A stretch of DNA of 64,000 bases from Pseudomonas capeferrum (GTDB lineage Bacteria; Pseudomonadota; Gammaproteobacteria; Pseudomonadales; Pseudomonadaceae). Below the pieces are notes generated by a model that did no database searches, had not been told where the DNA came from, and saw only the letters and a list, made by a program, of their open reading frames with translations. The stretch covers positions 1-64,000 of the forward strand of contig NZ_JAAMQM010000012.1 in assembly GCF_013523055.1 (NCBI RefSeq), written 5' to 3'. The translations under genes were made by a program, and so were the position numbers. This document shows positions 63,954-64,000 of this stretch, piece after piece (the first letter of the stretch is position 1; each line of letters begins with the position of its first letter).

Positions 63954-64000
63954 TTCAAGAATTTGTTGTCCGTGCTCGACACTTGTGATGTCGGCTCACC

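Overview
The window is 64 kb of a high-GC gammaproteobacterial chromosome, almost certainly a Pseudomonas and probably of the P. putida group. Three things point there: the protein families (azurin, DesT, an OprC-like copper receptor, DUF3077- and DUF6515-type proteins), the REP-type palindromes in many intergenic gaps, and a gene order (osmE, bacterioferritin-like, desT, livFGMHK, pncB, nadE, azurin, LOG) that recalls the P. aeruginosa PA4876-PA4923 segment from memory. No phage, IS element, CRISPR array, tRNA or rRNA was seen, so this is mostly core genome with small accessory patches.

Layout. 0.3-7.9 kb: two divergent cobalamin operons (cobG-cobH-cobI-cobJ leftward, cobL-cbiD-cobK rightward). 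7.9-10 kb: accessory patch with a VapBC toxin-antitoxin pair, two small tandem genes of DUF3077/DUF6124 type (the second broken by a stop codon), and an unusual structured leader in front of them. 10-14.9 kb: copper-acquisition block (two DUF2946 proteins, a PCuAC chaperone, a TonB-dependent copper receptor, a PepSY membrane protein). 15.4-23.3 kb: cycA amino-acid permease, the urea ABC transporter urtABCDE behind a sigma-54-type promoter, and an acetyltransferase. 23.6-28 kb: chaperone genes cbpM, cbpA (sigma-32-like promoter) and a YegD-type Hsp70, a PerM-type membrane protein and a frameshifted four-repeat psiF. 28-35.8 kb: lipase, osmE, ferritin-like protein, AsmA, a small secreted repeat protein, desT, an AGE-family isomerase and an SDR dehydrogenase. 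35.8-36.7 kb: a gene-free stretch carrying a cluster of DnaA boxes. 36.7-41.9 kb: branched-chain amino-acid ABC transporter livKHMGF, with a sigma-54-type promoter before livK. 42.2-45.8 kb: NAD salvage (pncB-nadE), azurin with an ANR-like box, and a LOG protein. 45.8-64 kb: housekeeping and hypothetical genes (oxidoreductase, HAD phosphatase, tesB, GNAT, histone-deacetylase-like, flavoprotein, rhlE, yedA with an Lrp regulator, NYN protein, DUF2076, EEP nuclease, hrpB, CDF transporter, DUF6515).

Themes. Nitrogen: urtABCDE and livKHMGF both sit behind motifs with sigma-54 spacing, and cycA and nadE also handle nitrogen compounds. In both ABC operons the binding-protein gene comes first and is followed by strong hairpins, which probably help keep its transcript in excess. 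Copper: the 10-14.9 kb block plus azurin. Proteostasis: cbpA/cbpM and yegD are divergent neighbours.

The two most unusual signals are (i) the leader at 9281-9417, where a three-way-junction RNA carries a loop complementary over 11 bases to the Shine-Dalgarno region of the gene it precedes, and (ii) the DnaA-box cluster at 35976-36417, far from any dnaA/dnaN/rpmH genes in view. All names rest on reading the sequences by eye; no database search was run.
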